64,000 bases of DNA from Microbacterium sp. LWO14-1.2 (GCF_038397715.1 NZ_CP151633.1:3162001-3226000); one strand, 5' to 3'. Positions 32,878-41,774 are shown, counted from the stretch's first letter. The notes: generated from the letters alone by a model not told the origin. Made by a program: numbers and translations.

Positions 32878-32964
32878 GGCGTTTCGTCTCGCTCCGCTCG
32901 CTCGACGACCGGAGGGTTCACCTCGAGCGGCGTTTCATCTCGCTCCGCTCGCTCAACGATCCGG
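32878..32964. repeat. two copies of a 35-bp intergenic direct repeat
   Basis: GGCGTTTCGTCTCGCTCCGC... (32878-32912) and GGCGTTTCATCTCGCTCCGC... (32929-32964) share 33 of 35 aligned bases or so, including CTCGCTCCGCTCGCTC and ACGA.CCGG. They lie between the convergent lipoprotein and DUF1844 genes. This resembles a dispersed REP-like element; a third copy was not seen in the window. Confidence 0.7.
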
Positions 32965-32984
32965 AGCGGGCTCCGCGGGGTCGG

Positions 32985-33383
32985 TCAGGTGACCGGGCCG
33001 GTCCACTTCTCGCCGGGACCCTTGCCGATCGGATCGGGGATGGTCGACGCCTCGCGGAACGCGAGCTGGAGGGAACGCAGTCCGTCGCGCAGGGAGCGAG
33101 CGTGCATGTCGCTGATCTCCGGCGCGCCGGCGGTGATGAGACCGGCGAGGGCGTTGATGAGCTTGCGGGCCTCGTCGAGGTCGAGCTGCTCGGCCGCGTT
33201 CGGGTCGTCGGCGAGCCCCAGCTTCACGGCGGCGGCGCTCATGAGGTGCACGGCGGCGGTGGTGATGACCTCCACGGCGGGCACGTCGGCGATGTCGCGG
33301 GTGGCCGACGAGGCGGCCGCCTCCTGCCGTGCCCAGCGCTCCTCGCGCTCGCGTGCGGAATCGTCCGATACCTGGTTCGTCAC
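32985..33383 (-). CDS. DUF1844 family protein
   Basis: A protein of 132 residues, a typical actinobacterial DUF1844 member that almost always lies next to infC. Its core (AVEVITTAAVHLMSAAAVKL and DLDEARKLINALAGLI) is helical. Residues 1-30 are acidic and basic mixed and probably disordered. The function is unknown. GTG start with AAGGCGAA upstream. The minus-strand TAGTCT (33407-33402) overlaps the infC -10 box, so both are likely controlled from one short divergent region. Confidence 0.9.
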   Translation of the reverse strand: MTNQVSDDSAREREERWARQEAAASSATRDIADVPAVEVITTAAVHLMSAAAVKLGLADDPNAAEQLDLDEARKLINALAGLITAGAPEISDMHARSLRDGLRSLQLAFREASTIPDPIGKGPGEKWTGPVT

Positions 33384-33400
33384 TTCGCCTTGCTCTCTGT

Positions 33401-33406
33401 TAGACT
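33401..33406 (+). promoter_or_regulatory. -10 box of the infC-rpmI-rplT operon
   Basis: TAGACT, with TSS expected near 33412. It is divergent from DUF1844. Confidence 0.55.
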
Positions 33407-33411
33407 ATGTC

Positions 33412-33639
33412 GGGCTCCGGAGCGTCATGCTCCGGTACGAAAGAGGATTCACTTCCCACCCGCGCTTGCCGTTCCAGGCTACCGGGTCTTGCACTCCGCC
33501 GGATCGCGTCGTCAGATGCGTCCGGTAGACAGGGTGCGAAGCCGGCGTCTGACTGCCGGCGGGTGGGGGACGATTCCGATTTCGCTCGGGATGCAGACAG
33601 CATCCTGATGGCCGAATCCCATCGTCTAAGGAGTTCCGC
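33412..33639 (+). promoter_or_regulatory. long structured infC leader
   Basis: About 230 bases without a convincing gene lie between the promoter and infC. Hairpins are CCGGAGC-GTCAT-GCTCCGG (33417-33435) and GCCGGC-GTCTGACT-GCCGGC (33541-33560). The leader ends in AAGGAG six bases before the ATC start. Ribosomal leaders that bind L20 or sense IF3 control this operon in other bacteria; this one could do so, but I do not recognise a named class. Confidence 0.5.
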
Positions 33640-34254
<615 letters not shown>

Positions 34255-34328
34255 CGACCGCCCCCACCGACTCCCGCACCGCGGGTTGACCCCGTCGCCT
34301 GAGAAGGCGCCATACGAAGGAAGAGAAG

Positions 34329-34523
34329 ATGCCGAAGCAGAAGACCCACTCGGGTGCTAAGAAGCGCTTCAAGATCACCGGCAGCGGCAAGCTGAAGAAG
34401 CAGCAGGCGAACATGCGCCACAACCTCGAGCACAAGTCGAGCCGTCGCACCCGTCGCCTGAACCAGGACCAGGTGCTCTCGAAGGCCGACTTCAAGGTCG
34501 CCAAGAAGCTTCTCGGCCGCTGA
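34329..34523 (+). CDS. rpmI: 50S ribosomal protein L35
   Basis: A small very basic ribosomal protein of 64 residues with the family start [20 protein letters not shown] and the His/Arg segment [16 protein letters not shown]. It is part of the large subunit, and the gene lies between infC and rplT in the usual order. GGAAGAG precedes the ATG. The 74-base gap after infC and 32-base gap before rplT show no own promoter. Confidence 0.98.
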   Translation: MPKQKTHSGAKKRFKITGSGKLKKQQANMRHNLEHKSSRRTRRLNQDQVLSKADFKVAKKLLGR

Positions 34524-34555
34524 CGCGCCGAACGCACGAATAGGAACACACGAAA

Positions 34556-34942
34556 ATGGCAAGAGTCAAGCGGGCAGTAAACGCCCACAAGAAGCGCCGC
34601 GTCATCCTCGAGCGCGCGTCCGGTTACCGCGGTCAGCGTTCGCGCCTGTACCGGAAGGCCAAGGAGCAGGTCATCCACTCCCTGGTCTACTCGTACCGGG
34701 ACCGTCGCAAGCGCAAGGGTGACTTCCGTCGCCTCTGGATCCAGCGCATCAACGCCGCTGCACGCCAGAACGGCATCACGTACAACCGCTTCATCCAGGG
34801 CCTCGGCCTCGCGGGTGTCACGGTCGACCGTCGCATGCTCGCCGACCTCGCGGTCAACGACGCGGCGACGTTCACGACGCTCGTCGAGACGGCCAAGAAG
34901 GCTCTGCCTTCCGACGTCAACGCGCCGAAGTCGGCTGCGTAA
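34556..34942 (+). CDS. rplT: 50S ribosomal protein L20
   Basis: L20 binds 23S rRNA early in assembly and in several bacteria also represses its own operon. The 128 residues start [20 protein letters not shown] and contain [15 protein letters not shown] and [20 protein letters not shown]. The C-terminal globular half holds [19 protein letters not shown]. It is the last gene of the operon; a strong UUCG hairpin follows 13 bases after the stop. Confidence 0.98.
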   Translation: MARVKRAVNAHKKRRVILERASGYRGQRSRLYRKAKEQVIHSLVYSYRDRRKRKGDFRRLWIQRINAAARQNGITYNRFIQGLGLAGVTVDRRMLADLAVNDAATFTTLVETAKKALPSDVNAPKSAA

Positions 34943-34955
34943 GCAGCTCGTCAGC

Positions 34956-34991
34956 ACAGAGGGCGCCTTCCTTCGGGAAGGCGCCCTCTGT
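34956..34991 (+). terminator. terminator after rplT
   Basis: A 16-base stem (ACAGAGGGCGCCTTCC and its complement) with the loop TTCG, followed by a short T-rich CGTTTCC. Confidence 0.85.
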
Positions 34992-35033
34992 CGTTTCCCC
35001 GCTGTTCTCCGCGGATCAGGCGTCGCTGTTCCC

Positions 35034-35039
35034 TAGACT
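35034..35039 (+). promoter_or_regulatory. -10 box of the SpoU methyltransferase gene
   Basis: TAGACT, then GAGATC, then GTG at 35046. Leaderless type with a GTG start. Confidence 0.6.
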
Positions 35040-35045
35040 GAGATC

Positions 35046-35858
35046 GTGCTGGAGAACCCCCGGTCCCCCCGAGTCCGTGCTGTCGCGAAGCTGACCAAGC
35101 GCAGCGCGCGCACAGAGACGGGTCTGTTCCTGTCGGAAGGGCCGCAGGCGGTCCGCGAGGCGCTCACCTACAGCCCCGAGGCGATCGTCGAACTGTTCGC
35201 GACGCCGACTGGATGGGACAAGCATCCCGACATCCGCGCGAAGGCGTCGGATGCCGACGTCACGGTGGAGTTCGTCACCGAGTACGTGCTCAACGCCATG
35301 GCCGACACCGTGACGCCGCAGGGGCTCGTCGCCGTCGTCCGGCAGACGCCGACCTCGGTGCGCGACATCTTCGACGCGTCGCCCCGGCTCGTCGCGATCT
35401 GCGAGGAGATCCGCGACCCGGGCAACCTGGGCACGATCATCCGGGCGGCGGACGCGGCGGGCGCCGATGCCGTCGTGCTCACCGGCCGCACTGTCGACCC
35501 TTACAACCCGAAGGTCGTGCGCGCGACCACGGGCTCCCTCTTCCACCTCCCGGTGTCGGTGGGAGCCGAGCTCGACGACGTCGTGCAGCGCGCGCATGCC
35601 GCCGGGCTCACGATCCTCGCCGCCGACGTCAAGGGCGACGACCTGCTGCAGGCACGTGCCGAGGGAGTGCTCGCCGGGCCGACGGGCTGGCTGTTCGGGA
35701 ACGAGGCGCGGGGGCTCGACGACGACGCGCTCGACCGCGCCGACCGGGTGCTGAAGCTGCCGATCTTCGGCCGTGCCGAGTCCCTGAACCTCGCCACCGC
35801 AGCGAGCGTGTGCCTGTACGAGAGCGCCTTCGCGCAGCGCGCCGGCACCGCTGCCTGA
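35046..35858 (+). CDS. TrmH/SpoU family RNA 2'-O-methyltransferase
   Basis: An AdoMet-dependent RNA ribose methyltransferase with a deep trefoil knot, 270 residues. The first 100 residues are the substrate-binding domain (FLSEGPQAVREAL). The SPOUT motifs follow: motif 1 RDPGNLGTIIRAADAAGAD, motif 2 LFGNEARGL and motif 3 ESLNLATAASVCLYE, which form the AdoMet pocket. The target may be 23S rRNA (RlmB or TsnR-like) or tRNA; the sequence does not decide. It lies directly after rplT, a common actinobacterial neighbour. Confidence 0.93.
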   Translation: MLENPRSPRVRAVAKLTKRSARTETGLFLSEGPQAVREALTYSPEAIVELFATPTGWDKHPDIRAKASDADVTVEFVTEYVLNAMADTVTPQGLVAVVRQTPTSVRDIFDASPRLVAICEEIRDPGNLGTIIRAADAAGADAVVLTGRTVDPYNPKVVRATTGSLFHLPVSVGAELDDVVQRAHAAGLTILAADVKGDDLLQARAEGVLAGPTGWLFGNEARGLDDDALDRADRVLKLPIFGRAESLNLATAASVCLYESAFAQRAGTAA

Positions 35859-35905
35859 CCGTTCCCTGACACCGCCGTCGACTCTTCGACGCCCACCCCG
35901 GCTGG

Positions 35906-35911
35906 TAGGGT
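35906..35911 (+). promoter_or_regulatory. -10 box of the two-component operon
   Basis: TAGGGT, with a leader of about 32 bases that contains GGAGAAGGGGA before the ATG. Confidence 0.45.
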
Positions 35912-35949
35912 TTGTCCCTGCGCGTGGGCGGAGAAGGGGACCGGGGTCG

Positions 35950-36618
35950 ATGCGGATTCTGATCGTGGAGGACGACGAGCGCGTCGCCGCCGCACTCGAC
36001 GCGTTCCTCGCCCGATCCGGCTACGCCACGGTGCGCGCGGCCGACGGCGCCGCAGCGCTCGACCTCCTCGGCGCCGACACCGAGGTCGTCCTCCTTGACC
36101 TCGGCCTCCCCGATGTCGACGGCATCGACCTGTGCCGGCGCATCCGCGGACGCTCCGACGTGCCGATCGTGATCGTGACGGCCCGCAATCAGGTGACCGA
36201 GCGCATCAAGGGGCTGCGGGCCGGCGCCGACGACTTCGTGGTCAAGCCCTACGACGTGCACGAGCTGCTCGCCCGCATCGAGGCGGTCACGAGGCGCTCC
36301 CGCCCGGTGCGACCGGAGTCGGAGGGCGTCGTCGATCTCGACGGTGGCGCGGTGCGGATCGATCTCGTGGCCCGGCAGGTCATGGTCGACGGAGGCCCCA
36401 TAGAACTGACGCGCAAGGAGTTCGACATCGTCGCGGTGCTCGCGCGTTACCCCGGCGTGGCCGTGCCGAAGGAGAGACTGATCCGCGAGGTGTGGAACAC
36501 CGATTGGCGCGGATTCGGCCATTCCCTCGAGGTGCACGTCGGAGCGATCCGTCGCAAAGCGGGTCAGCGCCGGCTGATCGAGACCGTCCGCGGCGTCGGC
36601 TACCGGCTGGCGGGCTGA
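35950..36618 (+). CDS. OmpR-family response regulator
   Basis: A DNA-binding response regulator of 222 residues. The receiver domain (1-115) has acidic D8 and D9, the phosphoacceptor D50 in VVLLDLGLPDVDG, Thr in IVTARN and Lys in VVKPYD. The C-terminal winged helix (about 130-222) has LTRKEFDIVAVLA and GRRHS-like EVHVGAIRRKAG. The histidine kinase follows after three bases and the TAXI protein overlaps that, so all three are one operon. Tandem CTCAAGAA repeats after the operon (38967-38985) are possible target sites. Confidence 0.93.
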   Translation: MRILIVEDDERVAAALDAFLARSGYATVRAADGAAALDLLGADTEVVLLDLGLPDVDGIDLCRRIRGRSDVPIVIVTARNQVTERIKGLRAGADDFVVKPYDVHELLARIEAVTRRSRPVRPESEGVVDLDGGAVRIDLVARQVMVDGGPIELTRKEFDIVAVLARYPGVAVPKERLIREVWNTDWRGFGHSLEVHVGAIRRKAGQRRLIETVRGVGYRLAG

Positions 36619-36621
36619 GGG

Positions 36622-37998
36622 ATGCGCAGACGCCTGGTGGTCGTCTTCCTCGTGCCGTTGATCGCGATCCTCGTGTCTCTCGGCGGCGCCACGGCGTGGA
36701 GCGCGACGCGCAGCATCCAACAGGCCTTCTACACCGAGCAGCTCGGTGATCTCGCGTACTTCGTGACCAGTGCGAGACAGGCGCTGCGTTCGGGGAGCGC
36801 CACGGTGATCGACGCCGAGGTGCGCCGATTCCACGAGGTGTACGACATCGACGTCCGCGTGTTCGATCTCGCCGGAACCGCGTGGGCGGCGGGTGACCGT
36901 GATGACGACGTGCTGACCGACGAGGAGACCGCGCGCGTGGGCCTCGCGCTGTCGGGGCGGCGAGCGGAGGCCCCGGCGCCGGTGTTCCCGTGGAGCGTCG
37001 CCGAGTCGTCGCTCGTCGAGCCGGTCTTCGACGACGGCGACGTGATCGGTGCGGTCATGGTGTCGGCCGACACCGCGGCTCCGCGGGCCGAGATCGTGCA
37101 GCAGGTCATCGTCCTCTCGCTCGTGGCGCTGGCCACGGTGGGTCTCGGCATCCTGCTGGTGATGCAGCTCGCGCGCTGGGTGCTCTCGCCCGTGCGGCGA
37201 CTCGACGAGGCGATGGCTGCGATCGAGAGAGGGGAGATGGACGCCCGCGTCTCCGAGGACACGGGCCCGCCCGAACTGCGACGGATGACTCGCGTGTTCA
37301 ACGGCATGGCCGACGAGATCGAACGCGTCATGACGAGGCAGCAGGAGTTCGCGCTGAACGCCTCCCACGAGCTTCGGAACCCCCTCAACGCCCTGCTCCT
37401 ACGCGTCGAGCACCTGTCGACGGGACTCGGCGACGACTGGCGCGACGACGTCGAGGAGACACGCGAGGAGGGGCGGCGCATGGCGCGCATCCTCGAGACG
37501 CTGCTCGGGCTGGCCAGGGGCGGACGCGGCGACACCGCGATCTCGGCGGTCGACCTGACGGCCCTCGCCGGCCGGCGCGCGGAGGCGTGGCGCGACGTCG
37601 CCGGTCAGCGGGGGATCTCCGTCGTGGCAACGGGAGGCGAGCCGGTGATGAGCGTGACCGACCGGACGATCGTCGAGAGCGCCCTGGATGCCGTGATCGA
37701 CAACGCCGTGAAGTACTCGACACCCGATTCGGTCGTGGTGGTCACGGCGCGGCGGGACGAGCAGTCGTGCCGGCTCACCGTGCGCGACCAGGGCCCCGGT
37801 CTCACCGCCGAGCAGGCGGCCGCCGCCACCGATCGGTTCTGGCGCAGCGATGACAGGGGGGACACTCCGGGTTCGGGGCTCGGGCTCGCGATCGCGACCG
37901 ACCTGCTCGACTCCCTCGGCGCCGAGCTCCTCGTCGAGTCGCCGGACGCCGGCGGACTGCTCGTCACGCTGCTCCTGCCGGACGGAGTCCACGCATGA
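36622..37998 (+). CDS. sensor histidine kinase
   Basis: A membrane kinase of 458 residues: TM1 about 5-27, extracytoplasmic sensor part about 28-165, TM2 about 170-195, HAMP (SPVRRLDEAMAAIERGEMD), phosphoacceptor His in FALNASHELRNPLNALL, N box DNAVKY, and G boxes RDQGPGL and GSGLGLAIA. Its partner regulator is directly upstream. The stop overlaps the ATG of a TAXI solute-binding lipoprotein, which suggests that the binding protein delivers the signal to the sensor rather than to a transporter. The ligand is unknown. Confidence 0.93.
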   Translation: MRRRLVVVFLVPLIAILVSLGGATAWSATRSIQQAFYTEQLGDLAYFVTSARQALRSGSATVIDAEVRRFHEVYDIDVRVFDLAGTAWAAGDRDDDVLTDEETARVGLALSGRRAEAPAPVFPWSVAESSLVEPVFDDGDVIGAVMVSADTAAPRAEIVQQVIVLSLVALATVGLGILLVMQLARWVLSPVRRLDEAMAAIERGEMDARVSEDTGPPELRRMTRVFNGMADEIERVMTRQQEFALNASHELRNPLNALLLRVEHLSTGLGDDWRDDVEETREEGRRMARILETLLGLARGGRGDTAISAVDLTALAGRRAEAWRDVAGQRGISVVATGGEPVMSVTDRTIVESALDAVIDNAVKYSTPDSVVVVTARRDEQSCRLTVRDQGPGLTAEQAAAATDRFWRSDDRGDTPGSGLGLAIATDLLDSLGAELLVESPDAGGLLVTLLLPDGVHA

Positions 37999-38963
37999 GG
38001 CGGCGCGAGGTCGCGCGCCCGATCGTGGCCGGAGTGCTCGCCGTGCTCGTCGCGGCGTCGGTCACCGCGTGCTCGCCGCGTTCCGGCGAGTGGGGCGACA
38101 CCGCGTACGAGATCGCGGGGGGAGGTGCCAATGGCGTCTACTTCGCCTACGGCGAAGGCCTGGCCGACGAGCTCTCCGCCGCCCTCGATGTCCGCGTGAC
38201 CGCGGAACAGACCGCCGGTTCGGTCGACAACCTGCTTCGCGTCAGTTCGGGGGATGCTCTCCTCGGCTTCGCACAGGGGGATGCAGCTGCGGATGCCGTG
38301 GAGGGCGAGGGCGCCTTCCCGGAGCCGCTGCCTGTGCAGGCCGTCGCCCGTCTGTACGACGAGTACCTGCACGTCGTGGTGCGTTCCGACTCCGACATCG
38401 ACGGACTCGACGACCTCTCGGGGCGCGTCGTCTCGTTGGGGGCCGAGAACTCCGGGGTCAACGTCATCGCGTCGCGGGTGCTGGATGCCGCCGACGTGGA
38501 TCCCTCGTCGATCAGCGACCCGGAGCTTGGCCTCGCCGCGTCGATCGAGGCGCTCGAGAGCGCGGAGATCGACGGATTCTTCTGGGTCGGCGGCATCCCG
38601 ACCCCCGGCATCGCCGAACTGGCGCAGACCACGCCCGTGCGGCTCCTGCCCATCGAGCAGAGCTGGGTGAACGACGTGAACGAGCGGTATTCGTACGCGT
38701 ACCGGCCCTCCGATCTGCCGGTCGGTCTGTACGGCCTGGAGGAGTCGGAGCCGACGCTCGCGGTGCCGAACTACCTCGTCACCTCGAGCGATACTCCGCC
38801 AGGCGTGGTGCGCGACGTCCTGCGAGGACTCTTCGACGGTCGCACCCGGCTCGCGCACGATGTGCCGGCCGCCGCGCTCCTCGACCGCACCCAGGCGATC
38901 TTCACGGGTCCTGTTCCCCTGCACCCCGGGGCGGTCGAGTACTTCCGCGAGCAGCGCGACTGA
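37995..38963 (+). CDS. TAXI family solute-binding lipoprotein
   Basis: A periplasmic-type binding protein of 322 residues, TAXI (TRAP-associated extracytoplasmic immunogenic) family. The signal ends in the lipobox SVTAC (C26). The mature protein has AGGGANGVYFAYGEGLAD, TAGSVDNLLRVSSGDALLGFAQGD and the central SLGAENSGVNVIASRVL, all typical of TAXI proteins that bind small acids such as glutamate or 2-oxoglutarate. No TRAP membrane subunits are found within 25 kb on either side in this window. It is co-translated with the kinase (ATGA overlap), so a sensory accessory role is likely. Confidence 0.9.
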   Translation: MRRREVARPIVAGVLAVLVAASVTACSPRSGEWGDTAYEIAGGGANGVYFAYGEGLADELSAALDVRVTAEQTAGSVDNLLRVSSGDALLGFAQGDAAADAVEGEGAFPEPLPVQAVARLYDEYLHVVVRSDSDIDGLDDLSGRVVSLGAENSGVNVIASRVLDAADVDPSSISDPELGLAASIEALESAEIDGFFWVGGIPTPGIAELAQTTPVRLLPIEQSWVNDVNERYSYAYRPSDLPVGLYGLEESEPTLAVPNYLVTSSDTPPGVVRDVLRGLFDGRTRLAHDVPAAALLDRTQAIFTGPVPLHPGAVEYFREQRD

Positions 38964-38966
38964 CGC

Positions 38967-38985
38967 CTCAAGAAATCCTCAAGAA
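38967..38985. promoter_or_regulatory. tandem CTCAAGAA repeat, 11-bp period
   Basis: CTCAAGAA-ATC-CTCAAGAA gives two exact 8-mers one helical turn apart, the form of site bound by dimers of OmpR-family regulators. It starts four bases after the TAXI stop codon. Confidence 0.5.
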
Positions 38986-39304
38986 GTTCTCGTCGCGGCA
39001 TCCTGCTCTGCCAATCTGGGGTCGATCGCGCACGATTCGACGGAGAATTCAGATGCCACAGACCCGACGACCTGCCCGCAGGCTCGGGTTCCGGCATCCC
39101 GCCGGATCGCCTCGCGATCTCATCCGATCGGAGGCTTGCTGCCTCGCGCCCTTCGGGGGAGGGGCACGGCAGCAGGGACGCCCCCACGGTCTGCGGGGGC
39201 GGACCGGGGGGGCACTCCGCTGGTCGGCCGGAACGGGCTCGATCAGGGGATTACGAACGTGTAAATCTCGACGAGCCCGCCTGGAGACCCGCCACCCCCG
39301 TGGC
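38986..39304. other. gene-poor, GC-rich structured intergenic region
   Basis: There is no recognisable gene in these 319 bases. An 84-codon frame (39053-39307) starts with ATG after GGAGAATTCAG, but its product is very Arg-rich and looks like random high-GC translation. Several stems are visible: TGCTGCC/GGCAGCA around 39139-39176 enclosing a GCCC-TTCG-GGG part, and CGCCCCC/GGGGGCG at 39180-39206. TGTAAATC near 39260 could be a -10 element. It may be a structured leader of the gluA operon or a small RNA; this is unproven. Confidence 0.4.
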
Positions 39305-39310
39305 TAGTTT
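39305..39310 (+). promoter_or_regulatory. -10 box of the glutamate transporter operon
   Basis: TAGTTT, then GGAGAA, then ATG at 39317 (a second ATG follows at once). GGAGAA may serve as a ribosome site if transcription starts further upstream. Confidence 0.45.
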
Positions 39311-39316
39311 GGAGAA

Positions 39317-40066
39317 ATGATGACCTCTGATAAGCCCCTCGTCGTGGTCGACGACGTGCAGAAGCACTACGGCGACTTCCAGGCGCTCACGGATATCAAC
39401 CTCACGGTCAACGCCGGCGAGGTCGTGGTCGTGATCGGCCCGTCGGGGTCGGGCAAGTCGACCCTGTGCCGCACGATCAACCGCCTCGAGACCATCACGA
39501 GCGGAACGATCAGCATCGACGGCAAGGCTCTGCCCGCCGAGGGCAAGGGACTCGCGAACCTCCGTGCCGACGTCGGCATGGTGTTCCAGTCGTTCAACCT
39601 CTTCGCGCACCTCACGATCCTCGAGAATGTGACGCTCGGCCCGATCAAGGTCCGTGGCCAGAAGAAGGCGGATGCCGAGAAGGAGGCGATGGCCCTGCTC
39701 GAGCGCGTCGGCGTCGCCCAGCAGGCATCGAAGCTCCCCGCTCAGCTGTCCGGCGGCCAGCAGCAGCGCGTCGCGATCGCCCGCGCACTCGCGATGCACC
39801 CGAAGGTGATGCTCTTCGACGAGCCCACCAGCGCGCTCGACCCCGAGATGATCAACGAGGTGCTCGACGTCATGGTCGAGCTCGCTCAGGAGGGCATGAC
39901 GATGATCGTCGTGACCCACGAGATGGGCTTCGCCCGCAAGGCGGCCGACCGCGTCGTCTTCATGGCCGACGGGCAGATCGTGGAAGAGGCGAAGCCCGAG
40001 GAGTTCTTCACGAATCCGAAGAGCGACCGGGCCAAGGACTTCCTCTCGAAGCTCCTCACGCACTGA
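39317..40066 (+). CDS. gluA: glutamate-type amino-acid ABC transporter ATPase
   Basis: This is the ATPase of a polar amino-acid importer, 249 residues (248 if the second ATG is used). Walker A is [10 protein letters not shown]-loop [10 protein letters not shown], signature LSGGQQQR, Walker [15 protein letters not shown] and switch His VTHEMGF, all of the GlnQ/GluA kind. A binding protein and two permeases follow in the order of the corynebacterial gluABCD operon for glutamate. The ligand is assigned by that likeness. Confidence 0.93.
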   Translation: MMTSDKPLVVVDDVQKHYGDFQALTDINLTVNAGEVVVVIGPSGSGKSTLCRTINRLETITSGTISIDGKALPAEGKGLANLRADVGMVFQSFNLFAHLTILENVTLGPIKVRGQKKADAEKEAMALLERVGVAQQASKLPAQLSGGQQQRVAIARALAMHPKVMLFDEPTSALDPEMINEVLDVMVELAQEGMTMIVVTHEMGFARKAADRVVFMADGQIVEEAKPEEFFTNPKSDRAKDFLSKLLTH

Positions 40067-40130
40067 CCCTCTCTCGCGCACCCCGCACACTTCACAGACC
40101 CTGCACACACAGCACACGAAGGAGACGCAC

Positions 40131-41048
40131 ATGCGACGCACACGGACACTGGCAGGACTCGGTATCGCAGCCGCAGCACTGCTCGCCCTGACGGCCTGCA
40201 ACAGCGGCACGCCGTCCAGCACGGGAGCCCCGGAGGGCGGCGACGAGGGCGACTCGTCCAGCAGCACCCCGTGGACCGTCCTCGAGGACGTCAGCATCGA
40301 CGGCAGCCCCACCTTCGACCGGATCTCGTCGTCCGGCACGGTGAAGGTCGGCGTCAAGGAAGACCAGCCCGGTCTCGGCTACCTCGACCCCGTCACGAGC
40401 GAGCGCACCGGATTCGACGTCGACATCGCGCGCTGGATGGCCGCGTCGCTCGGAGTCGACCCGGAGAAGATCGAATTCCAGGCGATCGCTTCTGCCAACC
40501 GTGAGCAGGCCATCGTCAACGGCGACATCGACTACTACGTCGGCACGTACTCGATCACCGACAAGCGCAAGGAGCAGATCTCCTTCGCCGGTCCGTACTT
40601 CGTCACGGGTCAGGGCCTCCTGGTGGCCTCCGACAGCGACATCGAAAGTGTCGACGACCTCAGCTCGTCGACGACCGTCTGCTCGGCAACCGGCTCCACG
40701 CCGATCCAGAACATCAAGACGAACTATCCCGATGTTCCGACCAAGGAATACGACACGTACTCCAAGTGCGTCGAGGACCTCAAGAACGGCCAGGTCGACG
40801 CCGTCACGACCGACGAGGCGATCCTCATCGGCTATGCGGCACAGGATCCCGACAACCTCAAGGTCGTCGGCGAGCCCTTCAGCGAGGAGCGCTACGGCAT
40901 CGGAGTCGCCAAGGGCGATGACGCGCTGGTCGAGTACTTCAACACGCAGCTGACCGACGGCGGAGACATCTGGCAGCAGATCTTCGACAACAACCTCGGC
41001 GCCTCTGGCGTCAAGGCCACCCAGCCTGAGGTCGACCCGGTCGGCTGA
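40131..41048 (+). CDS. gluB: glutamate-type ABC transporter binding lipoprotein
   Basis: The substrate-binding lipoprotein of the importer, 305 residues with signal and lipobox LLALTAC (C23). After a Ser/Gly/Glu linker comes a family 3 solute-binding domain: SGTVKVGVKEDQPGLGYLDP, GFDVDIARWMA, the acidic-amino-acid site region IVNGDIDYYVGTYSITDKRKE, and ERYGIGVAKGDDAL. Similar to GluB of Corynebacterium. AAGGAG lies before the ATG. It is expected to be made in excess over the other subunits; no hairpin was seen to explain that. Confidence 0.93.
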   Translation: MRRTRTLAGLGIAAAALLALTACNSGTPSSTGAPEGGDEGDSSSSTPWTVLEDVSIDGSPTFDRISSSGTVKVGVKEDQPGLGYLDPVTSERTGFDVDIARWMAASLGVDPEKIEFQAIASANREQAIVNGDIDYYVGTYSITDKRKEQISFAGPYFVTGQGLLVASDSDIESVDDLSSSTTVCSATGSTPIQNIKTNYPDVPTKEYDTYSKCVEDLKNGQVDAVTTDEAILIGYAAQDPDNLKVVGEPFSEERYGIGVAKGDDALVEYFNTQLTDGGDIWQQIFDNNLGASGVKATQPEVDPVG

Positions 41049-41126
41049 TGACGACGGGGCGGTCGGCGCGGTCGGCCGCCCCATATCAGCAGGTCCATCC
41101 AAGAACCCGAATCGACAGGAGCAGCA

Positions 41127-41774
41127 GTGGGAGTCATCACCGACCACCTCGACCTCTGGGGAGAGGCGCTGTGGGGAACCATCGTCCTGTTCCTGGGCGG
41201 GGGGCTGATCGCCCTGGTCCTCGGACTCATCGTCGGAGCAGCCCGCGTCTCCCCGGTACCGATCGCTCGAACCGTCGGCGCCGTGTACGTCAATTGGATC
41301 CGCAACACCCCGCTAACGCTCGTGATGTTCTTCTTCGCGTTCTGCCTGCCGATCCTTCTGGGGCAGCGGGTGAACTCGTTGCTGCTCGCAGTCCTCGCGC
41401 TCGGTATCTACACGGCGACGTACGTCGCTGAGGCGCTCCGCGCCGGCATCAACACGGTGCCCGTCGGCCAGGCCGAAGCCGCGCGAGCGATAGGTCTGAA
41501 CTTCGGGCAGGTCATGCGCTTCGTCGTGCTACCGCAGGCGACCCGTTCGGTGGTGCCGCCCATGATGAGCGTGCTGATCGCGCTCATGAAGAACACGACG
41601 GTCGCCGCCGGGTTCTCGGTCGTCAACCTCGGCACTATCCGCGCGGCTCTCAGCGAACGCGGAGAGAGCGCCCTCGCCGTGCTGTTGTGGGTCATGGTCA
41701 TCTTCGTCGTGCTCGTGCTGGTGCTCAGCTGGGTGCAGAACAGACTCGAGAACAAGTGGAGGATCGTGCGATGA
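41127..41774 (+). CDS. gluC: glutamate-type ABC transporter permease
   Basis: A membrane subunit of 215 residues with about five spans, and the ABC-importer EAA loop EALRAGINTVPVGQAEAARAIGL that docks on the ATPase. GTG start with AGGAGCAGCA upstream. It overlaps the next permease gene (ATGA), so the two form the heterodimeric channel. The family is the HisM/GlnP type of polar amino-acid permeases. The DNA between gluB and this gene (78 bases) holds no clear signal. Confidence 0.92.
   Translation: MGVITDHLDLWGEALWGTIVLFLGGGLIALVLGLIVGAARVSPVPIARTVGAVYVNWIRNTPLTLVMFFFAFCLPILLGQRVNSLLLAVLALGIYTATYVAEALRAGINTVPVGQAEAARAIGLNFGQVMRFVVLPQATRSVVPPMMSVLIALMKNTTVAAGFSVVNLGTIRAALSERGESALAVLLWVMVIFVVLVLVLSWVQNRLENKWRIVR

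Noticed and set aside
39053..39307. 84-codon ORF before gluA as a real gene
   Set aside because: It has a ribosome site, but the product is Arg/Gly-rich without any family likeness; kept only as part of the intergenic description.
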